A stretch of DNA of 64,000 bases from a bacterium (GCA_030427705.1 JAUIBR010000029.1:17561-81560); one strand, 5' to 3'; shown: positions 1 through 8,721, counted from the stretch's first letter. Numbers and translations: made by a program. Notes: generated by a model from the sequence alone, not told the origin.

Positions 1-12
1 TACTGCAACTAG

Positions 13-1092
13 TTATTTGTTGAGTTGGTCCACAACGTAGTGGCTGTCGCCCTTGATTTGAGCTTTTGTCCCGCCGATGTCCATTTGCAGTGTGTACTCA
101 CAGCTGACGTCGAATTGAATGGGCTCAGAGAATGCGCCTGCCACGGCTTTGACCGCGGCTCCGTAGCCTTCCAACAGGTCCTTTCGCTTGTGTCGCTTGC
201 CTTTCATCACAAGTTTGATGCTGTCGCCCCCCTTCTTTCCATCGATCTGAACCGACATTGGGAAGCGATAACCGGATTTCGCATCTTGCTTGATTCGCCC
301 TTCACGGAAGCGTGCTTTTGAATCCGAAAACACGATTTTGTCTTTGTAGCCGATCATGATCCACGTGATTGATTTGGCGCCCAAGTCGTCAGAAAGCGTG
401 ATTTCACGCCAGATAACGAAGACGTCACCATTGTAGTTTCGCATACGCGAGAAACGCTTTGCGAAGTCAAACGGCGCAGCATCGGTCGCGACGTGGTCGG
501 CATATCCACCTAGTTTCTCGTCCACGGTGAACGTCTTTCCACCCATCTTGACGGTACCCGTCACATCGGCACGCGGCGCGATGAGGTTGAATTGGTAGTA
601 GCCCGCGTCGGTCTTGACGATGCCGTCACCTGGGTGCCACATCGGCATGCGATTGGTGAACGTCAGGTCGACCTTCACTTTGCCGTTGTGCTGCAGGCGG
701 AAAGCGTTGCTTCCCTTCTGGGTCAGCCGCGTTGAGGCGATGTTAAGGTCAAGCTTTCCTTTCGAAGAGCTCCAGTCGCCTTCGTCGACCTTCTTCGAAA
801 ACTTGTACTTCTTTTTGGTTTCTGGATTAGTGACTCGAACTTGGACGGCGCCATGTTGGTCGCCCCAGCCCAAATTGGAGATTGTGAAGTCGATACCAAC
901 GTGCCCCGAACCGTCAAAATCGACAGCAAATCCATAACGTTCCGAGTAGGCCTCGGACGAGCTCAGTTTCGGGATGAGCTCTTTCATCTTCACCTTGCCG
1001 CTACCTTTGCCCCAATTGGCAAAGGCGGGTGTAGCGATTAGCGCTATAGCAATGGCGATGAGAGTAGAGATGTAGGTCGATTTTTGTAACAT
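13..1092 (-). CDS. Secreted lipocalin-like (CrtC/AttH/Svf1-type) protein
   Basis: A 359-residue exported protein. Residues 1-25 form a signal peptide ending in an Ala-x-Ala-type site (TPAFA before NWG), with no lipobox Cys, so a soluble periplasmic or secreted product is expected. The body is rich in beta strands, with the segments MPMWHPGDG and GGYADH followed by an aromatic/basic stretch and VIWREI. This layout resembles the double-lipocalin fold of the carotenoid hydratase CrtC, AttH and Svf1 families, which bind or modify hydrophobic ligands. That assignment is a pattern judgement, and no substrate can be named. I chose the ATG at 1092 because the signal peptide begins there and GGAA lies just upstream; a longer reading frame exists, but its extra residues do not look like a protein start. 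It is transcribed away from the phosphotransferase-like gene that starts at 1216. Confidence 0.6.
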   Translation of the reverse strand: MLQKSTYISTLIAIAIALIATPAFANWGKGSGKVKMKELIPKLSSSEAYSERYGFAVDFDGSGHVGIDFTISNLGWGDQHGAVQVRVTNPETKKKYKFSKKVDEGDWSSSKGKLDLNIASTRLTQKGSNAFRLQHNGKVKVDLTFTNRMPMWHPGDGIVKTDAGYYQFNLIAPRADVTGTVKMGGKTFTVDEKLGGYADHVATDAAPFDFAKRFSRMRNYNGDVFVIWREITLSDDLGAKSITWIMIGYKDKIVFSDSKARFREGRIKQDAKSGYRFPMSVQIDGKKGGDSIKLVMKGKRHKRKDLLEGYGAAVKAVAGAFSEPIQFDVSCEYTLQMDIGGTKAQIKGDSHYVVDQLNK

Positions 1093-1215
1093 TGTTGAGT
1101 TCCAACTAGAGCTGACATAACCACACTTACCAAACGTACACTGCGCCCGGATATTCAAAAACCTTCGATTCGGTAGCAAATTGATGACCGCATTTTTTTG
1201 CGCGGCAAATGTAAA

Positions 1216-3579
1216 ATGAATTCAGATAAAGCCCGCCATGTTCTGTTCCTGCTGCCGTTCTTTCTGGTTGTAGCAGTCGTCTTGGCGCTCCCCACGAATA
1301 ATGATCCGCATGAAGCGATGCGGTCCGCTGAGCGGCCAATCAAACAGCGTTTGGTTGTGGTGATTGTGGATAGCCTCCGGCCAGAGTTGGTCGAAGATGA
1401 CACCCACATGCCGTTCCTTCACAGCCTGAGCACGCCGGAGCTGACCTTTCCGGTCCGGACCTGTCAGGCAAACTTCACATTACCCTGTATCCAGACTCTT
1501 CTTGAGGGGCGAGAAAGCCCATTTGTCGCGGGTCTCCACAACTTCACAGGGGCAGCCGGTAGCAGTACCTCGCTTCCGTCTGCCGCCTCGGCCGCGGGTT
1601 TGGGCGTTGTGATGATTAGCGATCACACACTTCCATCCTTGTATGCCCAATACGCCAAAAGCTCCTTCGACGCGCAGGATATCAAGGGAAAACATCTCGA
1701 CCGCGATCTTTGGGCGATTCGCAAAGCCGGTGAGGAACTCCAATCTGAGGATACCGATGTATTGCTCCTACACGTCATCGGCACTGATAAAGCGGCTCAC
1801 TACAAGAATCCGGGCAGCGAGGGTTACCGAGACCATTTCCGCGCCGTGGACCAGGCGCTAGAGGAGTTCTTCAAGACCTCGATTAATCCAGAGACCGACT
1901 TTGTGTTCGTGACGGGCGATCATGGACACGGCCCCAAGGGTCATCACACACGAAGCTCGATCGTGCTGTTCCACGGACAAGGTTTCGAACGATTGTTAAG
2001 CGAGATCTCAGTCGATGACTTACAACAGACAGACCTACTGTATTTCATGGCGTATGCGACCCTGACAGGGGTGCCTTTGCATACCGACGCCCGTTTCTTC
2101 GACATCCCGCGCACAAGCTCGAACCCACATTCAAAACAGTTCATTGCGCTTCATGACTCGATCGCCCCCGGGGCATCTATTTCGAAAGCATTCGAGGCGG
2201 AAAAACAGCGCAAAAAGGACACTCGGTACTACCCAGCATTGGCGCTTCTGCCATTGCTCGTTCTTGGGAGTGCTGTCGCCGCATGGATGTTGCGATTTGG
2301 CACGTCTCAATATCCCGAGCATTGGCGATACTTCGCTTTAGGCGGCGTAGCTTCGGCGTTTTTACTTATTCGCGTTGAAAATCCCATTCTGGGAGTCGTC
2401 TTGGCGTTTCTGCTGGCGATGGCATGGTTGGTTTACGCCAAAAAGAACGACGTGATGCGTGAGACTGGTATCGCGTTTTTCCTGGTCGCTGGCGCGGCGT
2501 TCACGGGTGCATTTGCCGAGCAGTGGAGCGACTTCTTTCACACCCGTGGCGGTTTTCGACCACACAGTTTGGTGTTCTATGGAGGACTGATTCTCGCTGG
2601 TCTTTCGTTGGCCTCGGCGCTCTGGAAGAACGTCCGATTAGGACCCGAAGCGGCAATGATGTTCTGCGTGTGTGTGTTGCCGAGCGGCGTGTACTACTAC
2701 CATTTTGGCCAGAACTTCTACATGGGGTTCATGCTCTCTTCGGCAGCCCTGATCCTCTACTCCTTGGTTAAGAGCTCGTGGCGTGCGGAACTGGTTGGCC
2801 ATCTCCATAACTGGCCAAGACGTGCGTTGGCGTTGGCATTGGTTCTTGGTGTCGTCTACCCACTATTGCAGGAATCCGGCGGCTGGGAGTGGAAGTTCTT
2901 TCCCCTCGCATGGATGTCAAAATGGGGGGCCGCGATTTGGGCGTTCTACTGCGCGCTATTCGCCCTCGTGGCGCTAATGTGTAGGTCCACGAAACAGCGG
3001 ATTGTAATGGCCTCGATTTGGCTTGGCGCGCCCCTGTTTACAATCCTTGTGGCGCATCTACCGGAGGTCCGATGGGTTGCGGCTACGGCAATGACTGTGA
3101 CGGCCGGGGCCTATCTTCGTCTGCGTGGCCAGATACGTGATGAAGCACTTGCGGCGTTTTTGTTGGCTGCTTGTCTCCACGTCGGGTGGATGCAGTTGGA
3201 TGGTTTCTTCATCAACCATGTCGACTTTCAGTTCGGGTTGGCGCTCTTCGGTCAGTTCGCACAAGAGGTCTACACCTTTGCGCTGACGTTGCCGTTGACC
3301 ATGTTGAAGTACACGTTGGCTTTTGCTCCCGTCGTCGTTCTTGCGCGATTGCTGTTGGGCTCCGAACGGTTCTCTTCAGTGATTCTCTTCGTCTGCGCGA
3401 TAGGTTTTCTGAAGATCATGGCGCTGTTTGCGCACATCCTTTTTGGCGCCGGCTTTCAAGACGCAAAGCTATTCGAGATTGCCATTTCAGACCTCTTGTT
3501 CGTCATGTCCATGACGCTCATGATCCCCTTCTATGGCGCGATTGTCAGCCTTTCAGACCGGGTAATGACCACCAGATAA
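1216..3579 (+). CDS. Polytopic alkaline-phosphatase-superfamily enzyme, GPI-ethanolamine-phosphate-transferase-like
   Basis: A protein of about 787 residues: one N-terminal membrane anchor (about 8-26), an external catalytic domain (about 45-310), then roughly ten membrane helices to the C terminus. The catalytic part shows the metal-site pattern of the alkaline phosphatase superfamily: VIVDSLRPE (D52), a Thr-rich segment TFPVRT (T82 or T88 as candidate nucleophile), HVIGTDKAAH (D191, H195) and TGDHGHGPKGHH (D235, H236, H243/H244). Both the motif order and the helical C-terminal half match eukaryotic PIG-N/PIG-O/PIG-G better than the bacterial EptA or LtaS enzymes, which carry their helices at the N terminus. 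It may transfer a phospho-head group to an envelope glycolipid (inference). The start is uncertain: the ATG at 1216 has no strong ribosome site and a TTG lies at 1198. The last 35 bp overlap the convergent DUF938 gene. Confidence 0.7.
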   Translation: MNSDKARHVLFLLPFFLVVAVVLALPTNNDPHEAMRSAERPIKQRLVVVIVDSLRPELVEDDTHMPFLHSLSTPELTFPVRTCQANFTLPCIQTLLEGRESPFVAGLHNFTGAAGSSTSLPSAASAAGLGVVMISDHTLPSLYAQYAKSSFDAQDIKGKHLDRDLWAIRKAGEELQSEDTDVLLLHVIGTDKAAHYKNPGSEGYRDHFRAVDQALEEFFKTSINPETDFVFVTGDHGHGPKGHHTRSSIVLFHGQGFERLLSEISVDDLQQTDLLYFMAYATLTGVPLHTDARFFDIPRTSSNPHSKQFIALHDSIAPGASISKAFEAEKQRKKDTRYYPALALLPLLVLGSAVAAWMLRFGTSQYPEHWRYFALGGVASAFLLIRVENPILGVVLAFLLAMAWLVYAKKNDVMRETGIAFFLVAGAAFTGAFAEQWSDFFHTRGGFRPHSLVFYGGLILAGLSLASALWKNVRLGPEAAMMFCVCVLPSGVYYYHFGQNFYMGFMLSSAALILYSLVKSSWRAELVGHLHNWPRRALALALVLGVVYPLLQESGGWEWKFFPLAWMSKWGAAIWAFYCALFALVALMCRSTKQRIVMASIWLGAPLFTILVAHLPEVRWVAATAMTVTAGAYLRLRGQIRDEALAAFLLAACLHVGWMQLDGFFINHVDFQFGLALFGQFAQEVYTFALTLPLTMLKYTLAFAPVVVLARLLLGSERFSSVILFVCAIGFLKIMALFAHILFGAGFQDAKLFEIAISDLLFVMSMTLMIPFYGAIVSLSDRVMTTR

Positions 3580-4165
3580 GGTGGTTGTTCGCAGGCATCG
3601 AGATGTCCTCGCCAAGCGTGTAGCCAAGCTCCGATGCAATCTCGTTAATGTCTTCGAACACACGAATCCCACCGCCAGGGTAGCGCTCGTGCAACCAAGC
3701 GTCGAACTTCACATTGCTGGGTTCAAGCTCGTGGTCGCGATACTTGAAGGGACCGTACAGCACCAGTTTGCCGCCGTTTGACAGAACCTGGGTCCCAAGC
3801 TCGAACAGGCGTCGAGTGGCAGGCCACGGTGCGATGTGGATGGCGTTGATGCAGACCAGAGTGTCCGCTTCGAACTCTGGGAATGGGTCGAAGAGGTCCA
3901 ACGGGAAGGGCGGGGCGACCTTCGTCGCGCCCTCAAACTTGCACCAGCCGTTGATGCTGTCCGGAATTGGCTCAACATCGGTGGGCTGCCAGGGGATATC
4001 CAGATTGGCGGAGAAATACGACGCGTGCTGGCCGGTGTAGCTGCCCACCTCGAGCACTTGGGTGTGACCATCGAGGATGGTCTGCAACCGCTCAAGGATG
4101 GGACCCTTGTTTCGCTCACAAGAGGGCGAAACGATTCGGCCGTCTGGCTCAACGTCGTATGACAT
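3545..4165 (-). CDS. DUF938 SAM-dependent methyltransferase
   Basis: A 206-residue protein with the DUF938 (UPF0585) layout: an N-terminal SPSCERNKGPIL segment, a class I methyltransferase glycine motif VLEVGSYTGQHASYF (about 37-51), WQPTDVEP (about 59-66), and INAIHIAPW, the characteristic motif of this family. The family is predicted to use S-adenosylmethionine; its substrate is not established. The start codon overlaps the dihydropyrimidinase stop by one base (TAATG), so the two are probably translationally coupled and this is the last gene of the minus-strand catabolic operon. Its 3' end overlaps the convergent phosphotransferase-like gene by 35 bp. The link with pyrimidine breakdown is positional only. 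Confidence 0.85.
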   Translation of the reverse strand: MSYDVEPDGRIVSPSCERNKGPILERLQTILDGHTQVLEVGSYTGQHASYFSANLDIPWQPTDVEPIPDSINGWCKFEGATKVAPPFPLDLFDPFPEFEADTLVCINAIHIAPWPATRRLFELGTQVLSNGGKLVLYGPFKYRDHELEPSNVKFDAWLHERYPGGGIRVFEDINEIASELGYTLGEDISMPANNHLIWWSLPGLKG

Positions 4166-5538
4166 TAGTTGGCTGGTTTGCGTCGGATAAGCTTGCCGCG
4201 AGTCGTATCGCCAACGAACTCACCGTCTTTGATTGCAACCTGGCCACGCACGGTAACCACGCTTGGCTTACCGTCGATCTCGAAGCCTTCAAACGCGCTG
4301 TAGTCGTTGTTTACGTGGTGGTCTTCAATGGTGATCTTGCCGCGATAGTTCGGGTCGAAGACGACAAGGTCAGCGTCCTTTCCAACGGCGATTTGACCTT
4401 TCTGCTCAAGTCCAAAGAGCTGCGCCGAACGGGTCGAGGCTGCATCGACGAAGCGATGGATGTCGAGGTTTCCGCGGCTCACACCGTAGGTGTAGAGCAA
4501 GTTCACGCGGTCCTGAATAGCGGGCATACCGTTCGGAATTGCGGTGAACGCGTCGACGCCCATGCGCTTCTGCTCGAGGTCGAACGGGCAGTGGTCGGTT
4601 GCTACCGTGTCGACCCAACCTGCTTCAACGCCAGTCCACAGGAAGTCTTGGTTGCTCGCCTCACGAAGCGGTGGACTCATGACCCATTTTGCGCCTTCGA
4701 AGTTCGGGCGCTCGGCGTAGGTTTTGTCCAAGACGAGGTGAGGAATGACCGACTCGACATAGATGTCGACACCTCGGGCCTTCGCACGCATGGCCTCTTC
4801 AAGGGCTGCACGGCAGCTAAGGTGAACGACGTATCCAGATGCGCCCGTCATTTCCAAGAATGCCGCGAATCGGTGCGTACCAGCGGCTTCGACCGAAACA
4901 GGTCGGCTTGGCTCGTGGTATTCAGGCCCGGTTTTGCCTTCGCTCAAAAGCTTGTCGCAAAGCTGAGCCACCAGCTCAGCATTTTCGCAGTGAGCGGTCG
5001 TGATGACACCCAGCTCTTTGGCCAGGGTCAGCGTTTGGTAGAGCTCGTCGTCATAGACGCCGAAGAAGTCTTTGTAGGCCAGAAAGACTTTGAACGAGGT
5101 GATGCCGTCGTCGACGATCTGTCGAAGCTGGTGCTCCGTCTTTTCGTCAAACTTCGAGACCGCCATGTGGAACGTGAAGTCACATGCGCTGTTGCCCTCA
5201 GCTTTGCCTTTCCAAAGTTCATAGCCTTCCAACGTGTCATCGGTTCGGTTGGGGCAGCACATTTCGATGTACGTGGTCGTTCCGCCGTGAAGCGCAGCGA
5301 TAGAAGCCGTGCTGTGCGTGTCCTTGGCGAACGTGCCCATGAAGGGAAGGTGAATGTGGACGTGCGGGTCGATGAATCCAGGGAACACGTACTTGCCAGA
5401 AGCGTCGACGACTTCTGTGCCTTCAGGCACATCGAGGTCTTTGCCGATCGCGGTGATGGTCTCACCTTCGCAATAGATGTCTGCGAAGTAGCGTTCGCTA
5501 GCGGTGATAATCTCACCATTCTGAATTAGTAGGCCCAT
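4165..5538 (-). CDS. hydA: Dihydropyrimidinase / D-hydantoinase
   Basis: A 457-residue cytosolic amidohydrolase that opens the dihydropyrimidine or 5-substituted hydantoin ring to the N-carbamoyl amino acid. The metal-site residues of the hydantoinase family are at family-typical positions: HVH (H59, H61), the lysine that becomes carbamylated in TSFKVFLAYK (K150), H183 in TTAHCEN and a later His in VVHLSC. A run of Asp/His motifs follows near 310 (VATDHCPFD). The start at 5538 has a GGAGAGGA-type ribosome site. It lies downstream of a class III aminotransferase and a semialdehyde dehydrogenase, which suits uracil/thymine catabolism through beta-alanine or 3-aminoisobutyrate. Dihydropyrimidine dehydrogenase and beta-ureidopropionase are not in the window. 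Hydantoinase and dihydropyrimidinase cannot be separated by sequence alone. Confidence 0.93.
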   Translation of the reverse strand: MGLLIQNGEIITASERYFADIYCEGETITAIGKDLDVPEGTEVVDASGKYVFPGFIDPHVHIHLPFMGTFAKDTHSTASIAALHGGTTTYIEMCCPNRTDDTLEGYELWKGKAEGNSACDFTFHMAVSKFDEKTEHQLRQIVDDGITSFKVFLAYKDFFGVYDDELYQTLTLAKELGVITTAHCENAELVAQLCDKLLSEGKTGPEYHEPSRPVSVEAAGTHRFAAFLEMTGASGYVVHLSCRAALEEAMRAKARGVDIYVESVIPHLVLDKTYAERPNFEGAKWVMSPPLREASNQDFLWTGVEAGWVDTVATDHCPFDLEQKRMGVDAFTAIPNGMPAIQDRVNLLYTYGVSRGNLDIHRFVDAASTRSAQLFGLEQKGQIAVGKDADLVVFDPNYRGKITIEDHHVNNDYSAFEGFEIDGKPSVVTVRGQVAIKDGEFVGDTTRGKLIRRKPAN

Positions 5539-5557
5539 TGTCCTCTCCGTCCTATTC

Positions 5558-5589
5558 GGTTCTTGGTCTTTAGTTCTTGGTTCTTGGTA
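5558..5589 (+). repeat. TTGGTTC-type short repeat tract between hydantoinase and aminotransferase
   Basis: This short intergenic tract has three imperfect repeats of the words GGTTCTTGG and AGTTCTTGG, then runs into GCCGCTAGCCC, which contains the aminotransferase stop codon (5594-5596). The same words recur at 6957-6990 (other strand), 8651-8678, 10921-10954 and 12053-12140. Confidence 0.7.
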
Positions 5590-5593
5590 GCCG

Positions 5594-6913
5594 CTAGCCC
5601 TCGAAGGCCTGGTCGGTGATTTCTAGGCCGCGGTCGATGATTTCGAATGCTTCGCCGAGCTGTTCTTCGTTGATGCACAGCGGTGGGTTGCACATGAAGC
5701 TACCCCAGCGCACGAACGTAAACAGTCCGTTGTCGCCGAAGAACTTGCTAAGCGCGGTCATCGCTGGATGTGAGCCGTTGTACGGCGCCATCGACTCGCC
5801 CTTGCTGTTTTTCTGGATGTCCATCATGCCAAAGAGACCGATTTGTCGGGCTTCGCGGACCGATGGGTGTTTGTCGATCATGCGATCCATGTGGGCGCGC
5901 ATGACTTGACCCATATTGTATGAGTTTTCGACAAGGTTATCTTCGATCAGCGCCTCGATGCTGGCGATTGCAGCCGCGCAGCTGAGTGCGTGCGAGTTGT
6001 ACGTCAGGCCGCCCCAGAACACGTTCTCCTGGAAGTACCCGGCGATATCGTCGCGCAAGCCCACAGCGCCAAGCGGCAGGTATGAGCTGGTGAGACCCTT
6101 CGCCATGCAAAGGATATCGGGTTCAACGCCGAAGTTCTCAAACGCGAACATCTTTCCGGTCCGTCCGAAGCCAGCCATGACTTCATCGCAAACCAGCAAG
6201 ATGCCGTACTTGCTCAAGAGTGCTTTCAGTTTTGGCAGGTACCCCGCTGGCGGAGGCAGGATGCCGTTGGTGCCCGTGACTGTCTCAACGAACATGGCCG
6301 CGATTTTGTCGGGCCCTTCGTACATGATGACTTCCTCAAGATACTTGAGGTTGTTCTCGACAATCTCCTCGTCGGTCTCGCCGAACGAGTAGTTGTACGG
6401 ACGCGGGTCCATCACATGAATAACGCCGGGCATACCGGGTTCGTTTGCGAGTCGACGCGGGTCACCGGTGAGCTGCATGCAGGCGTTGGTCGCGCCGTGA
6501 TAGCTGCGGTAGCGGGCGAGCACCTTTTGTCGACCTGTGAACTGCTTGGCAAACTTGAGCGCATTCTCGTTCGCTTCAGCACCGCTGAGGCAGAAGAAGA
6601 AGGTGTTCATGCTGTCTGGCGTGATCGATGCCAGAAGTTGACCGAGTTTTCCGCGAGGTTCCGTCGCGGTTCCTGGCCAGACGTAGGTCAATTTATCGAC
6701 CTGCTCTTTGATCGCAGCCCGCACTTTCGGGTGGTTATGCCCGATGTTCACCGACATCAACTGGCTGTTGAAGTCGATGATACGCTTGCCGTCCGGCGTA
6801 TACATATAGATGCCGTCAGCATGCTCGACTGGCATGGGTTCAACCGTGCCACTTGCCTTCCAAGTATAAAGCGTGTGCTCCTTCGAGAGCCTCACCATTT
6901 CTTCAGCGTTCAT
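5594..6913 (-). CDS. Class III (omega) aminotransferase, probably beta-alanine/3-aminoisobutyrate:pyruvate type
   Basis: A 439-residue PLP-dependent enzyme of the class III aminotransferase family. Visible family features are FCLSGAEANENALK (about 107-120, cofactor phosphate binding), YHGATNA, LLVCDEVMAGFGRTG (D243, contacts the PLP ring nitrogen) and MAKGLTSSYLPLG (K272, Schiff-base lysine). Its position between a dihydropyrimidinase gene and an mmsA-type dehydrogenase suggests it converts beta-alanine or 3-aminoisobutyrate to a semialdehyde with pyruvate or 2-oxoglutarate as acceptor; this is inferred from context. Taurine or another omega-amine could also be the donor. The ATG at 6913 is preferred over a GTG six bases upstream; ribosome sites are weak for both. 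Confidence 0.85.
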   Translation of the reverse strand: MNAEEMVRLSKEHTLYTWKASGTVEPMPVEHADGIYMYTPDGKRIIDFNSQLMSVNIGHNHPKVRAAIKEQVDKLTYVWPGTATEPRGKLGQLLASITPDSMNTFFFCLSGAEANENALKFAKQFTGRQKVLARYRSYHGATNACMQLTGDPRRLANEPGMPGVIHVMDPRPYNYSFGETDEEIVENNLKYLEEVIMYEGPDKIAAMFVETVTGTNGILPPPAGYLPKLKALLSKYGILLVCDEVMAGFGRTGKMFAFENFGVEPDILCMAKGLTSSYLPLGAVGLRDDIAGYFQENVFWGGLTYNSHALSCAAAIASIEALIEDNLVENSYNMGQVMRAHMDRMIDKHPSVREARQIGLFGMMDIQKNSKGESMAPYNGSHPAMTALSKFFGDNGLFTFVRWGSFMCNPPLCINEEQLGEAFEIIDRGLEITDQAFEG

Positions 6914-6956
6914 AAACACATCTCACAGGCGTGTTGCCAGATTTTCGGGTCGCCCC

Positions 6957-6990
6957 GAACCAAACCAAGAACCAAAAACCAAGGACCAAG
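6957..6990 (-). repeat. Degenerate TTGGTTC repeat tract, minus orientation
   Basis: Read on the minus strand, this tract between mmsA and the aminotransferase is a row of imperfect heptamers of the form TTGGTYY. It is the same word found as four perfect copies at 8651-8678. It begins two bases past the mmsA stop codon. Confidence 0.7.
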
Positions 6991-6992
6991 AT

Positions 6993-8489
6993 CTAGGACA
7001 TCCAGTTCCAGTCCTTCTGATTCGCCCACTTGCTCGTAATCTTGCGAGGGCGGGTCCAGAAGCGGTAGCCATCCCATCCGGTGATGTTTCCGTGACCGAA
7101 CTTGCTGTCGTTCCATCCACCGAAACCGAACGGCTCGCGAGGGACCGGGACACCAACGTTTACGCCGACCATGCCAGCCTCAACGCGGTCAACCACGTAG
7201 CGAGCAACTTCGCCGTTCGTCGTGTAGACGGCCGATGCGTTGCCGTATGGGTTGCTGTTTTCGAAGTCAATCGCTTCGTCCAGGTCATTGACGCGGACGA
7301 TCGTGATGACCGGTCCGAAGATCTCTTCACGAGCAGATGGCATGTCCTTCGAAGCGTGGTCGATGATGGTCGGCCCAACCCAGTAGCCTTCGCCTTGGGT
7401 GGTGTTGCGGCCGTCGACGATGATCTTCGCGCCTGATTGCTCGGCCTCGTCGATGTATCGGCGGATTCGCGTGACGCTCTGCTCGTTGGTGATAGCACCC
7501 AAGCCCTCGCCCACTTTGATCTGCTTTGCTTTCTCGGCAATCTGCTCGATGAGTTTGTCGACGTTGCCGACCGCAACTAGAACCGAAGCGGCCATGCAGC
7601 GCTGACCTGCGCAGCCCGTGAAGCTTGCGACGACGTTATCGACGGTCACAGCTGGGTCCGCGTCAGGAACGATGATGAGGTGGTTCTTCGCGCCGCCGAG
7701 TGCCAACGCGCGCTTGCCGGTCGCAGCTGCGCGTCCATAAACAAGTTTCGCGACGTAGGTCGAACCCACGAAACCGAAGGCATCGATGCCTTCGTTGTCG
7801 CAAAGTGCTTCGACGACAGCCTTGCCGCCGTTGACCACGTTGAAGACGCCGTCTGGAAGGCCAGCTTCCTTCAGCATCTCGGCGAGTTTGATTGCGCTGA
7901 GCGGAACCTGCTCGGATGGCTTCAGGATGAACGTGTTACCGGCGACGAGCGCCTGCGGCAGCATCCACATTGGGACCATGAGCGGGAAGTTAAACGGCGT
8001 CACGCCCGCGCAAACTCCGACTGGCTCATAGACCTGACGGCAGTTCACACCGCGCGAAACATCGAGCTGTCCACCAGCTGCCATGTTTGGAAGCGAGCAA
8101 CCGAACTCCGTGCATTCGATAGCCTTGAGGACCTCAGCTTTCGCCTCGTCGTAGGTCTTGCCGTTCTCGTGGCTCACCAACCAGGTGAGCTCTTCGAGGT
8201 CACGCTCCATGATATACTTGAGGCGGTACATGACCTGCGCACGCTCGCGCATTGGAAGGGCTTTCCAAGCTGGGAAGGCGGCGTTCGCAGCTTCAACCGC
8301 GGCTTGCACGTCGTCGGCGTTGGACATTTCGACGCGCGAAATCGACTTCGCATACCGTGGGTTCACAACGTCGAGCGTTTCGCCGGTCGAACCAGCAACC
8401 CACTCACCACCAATCCAGTTAAGGGCTTCGACGTACTCAGTGTAGTCGTAGCTCTCTGCCAAAAACTTAGGAATTTCCAATGCAGCCAT
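6993..8489 (-). CDS. mmsA: Methylmalonate/malonate-semialdehyde dehydrogenase (CoA-acylating)
   Basis: A 498-residue aldehyde dehydrogenase of the MmsA subfamily, which oxidises methylmalonate semialdehyde or malonate semialdehyde to propionyl-CoA or acetyl-CoA with NAD and CoA. Seen in the sequence: the subfamily start WIGGEWV, GVTPFNFPLMVPMWM (about 163-177), GNTFILKPSEQ (about 184-194), GFVGST in the cofactor loop, and FTGCAGQRCMA with the catalytic Cys at 298. The ATG at 8489 has an excellent ribosome site (GGAGG, 6-base spacing); an upstream in-frame start four codons earlier is rejected on that ground. It is the first gene of a minus-strand operon with the aminotransferase and dihydropyrimidinase, completing beta-alanine or 3-aminoisobutyrate breakdown. 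Confidence 0.95.
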   Translation of the reverse strand: MAALEIPKFLAESYDYTEYVEALNWIGGEWVAGSTGETLDVVNPRYAKSISRVEMSNADDVQAAVEAANAAFPAWKALPMRERAQVMYRLKYIMERDLEELTWLVSHENGKTYDEAKAEVLKAIECTEFGCSLPNMAAGGQLDVSRGVNCRQVYEPVGVCAGVTPFNFPLMVPMWMLPQALVAGNTFILKPSEQVPLSAIKLAEMLKEAGLPDGVFNVVNGGKAVVEALCDNEGIDAFGFVGSTYVAKLVYGRAAATGKRALALGGAKNHLIIVPDADPAVTVDNVVASFTGCAGQRCMAASVLVAVGNVDKLIEQIAEKAKQIKVGEGLGAITNEQSVTRIRRYIDEAEQSGAKIIVDGRNTTQGEGYWVGPTIIDHASKDMPSAREEIFGPVITIVRVNDLDEAIDFENSNPYGNASAVYTTNGEVARYVVDRVEAGMVGVNVGVPVPREPFGFGGWNDSKFGHGNITGWDGYRFWTRPRKITSKWANQKDWNWMS

Positions 8490-8509
8490 TTTAGCCTCCA
8501 AAAGACAGC

Positions 8510-8525
8510 GGATCGTACGCGATCC
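8510..8525. promoter_or_regulatory. Inverted repeat in the mmsA leader, possible operator or stem-loop
   Basis: GGATCG and CGATCC face each other across a 4-base centre, about ten bases upstream of the mmsA ribosome site. On the minus strand a TTGACG (-35-like) lies directly before it, so the repeat could sit across the promoter. No known operator is recognised. Confidence 0.35.
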
Positions 8526-8650
8526 CCGTCAATTCAATTGATTCATCACGTCTGAAGGCAGGCAGAATAGCGCGTTTTTTCGAAACTTCAACGGTGCCTT
8601 GAATCATGGGCGAGGAGGGCTAGCGGCTAGGGGGCTCGGGGGGGTGGTTT

Positions 8651-8678
8651 TTGGTTCTTGGTTCTTGGTTCTTGGTTC
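8651..8678 (+). repeat. Four perfect tandem copies of TTGGTTC
   Basis: The heptamer is repeated four times without change, preceded by a T run and followed by GG. It is the cleanest example of a word that recurs in neighbouring intergenic tracts. Confidence 0.95.
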
Positions 8679-8688
8679 GGCTTATCGA

Positions 8689-8721
8689 TTAACCGGCGAA
8701 CCGGATTATCAGTTAACCGGC
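8689..8721 (+). repeat. Duplicated TTAACCGGC word
   Basis: TTAACCGGC occurs at 8689-8697 and 8713-8721, the second running into GCTAGCC. The same nonamer is found again at 19839-19847, next to groEL. Confidence 0.7.

Noticed and set aside
936..949. A 13-base match (ACGTTCCGAGTAG) to 12167-12179
   Set aside because: One copy is inside a coding sequence and the other in a leader. No longer match or structure supports a repeat, so I treat it as chance.
3967..5529. A 520-codon open frame antisense to the dihydropyrimidinase and methyltransferase genes
   Set aside because: The minus-strand genes are clearly conserved enzymes with coupled starts. The antisense product is low-complexity and has no start signal.
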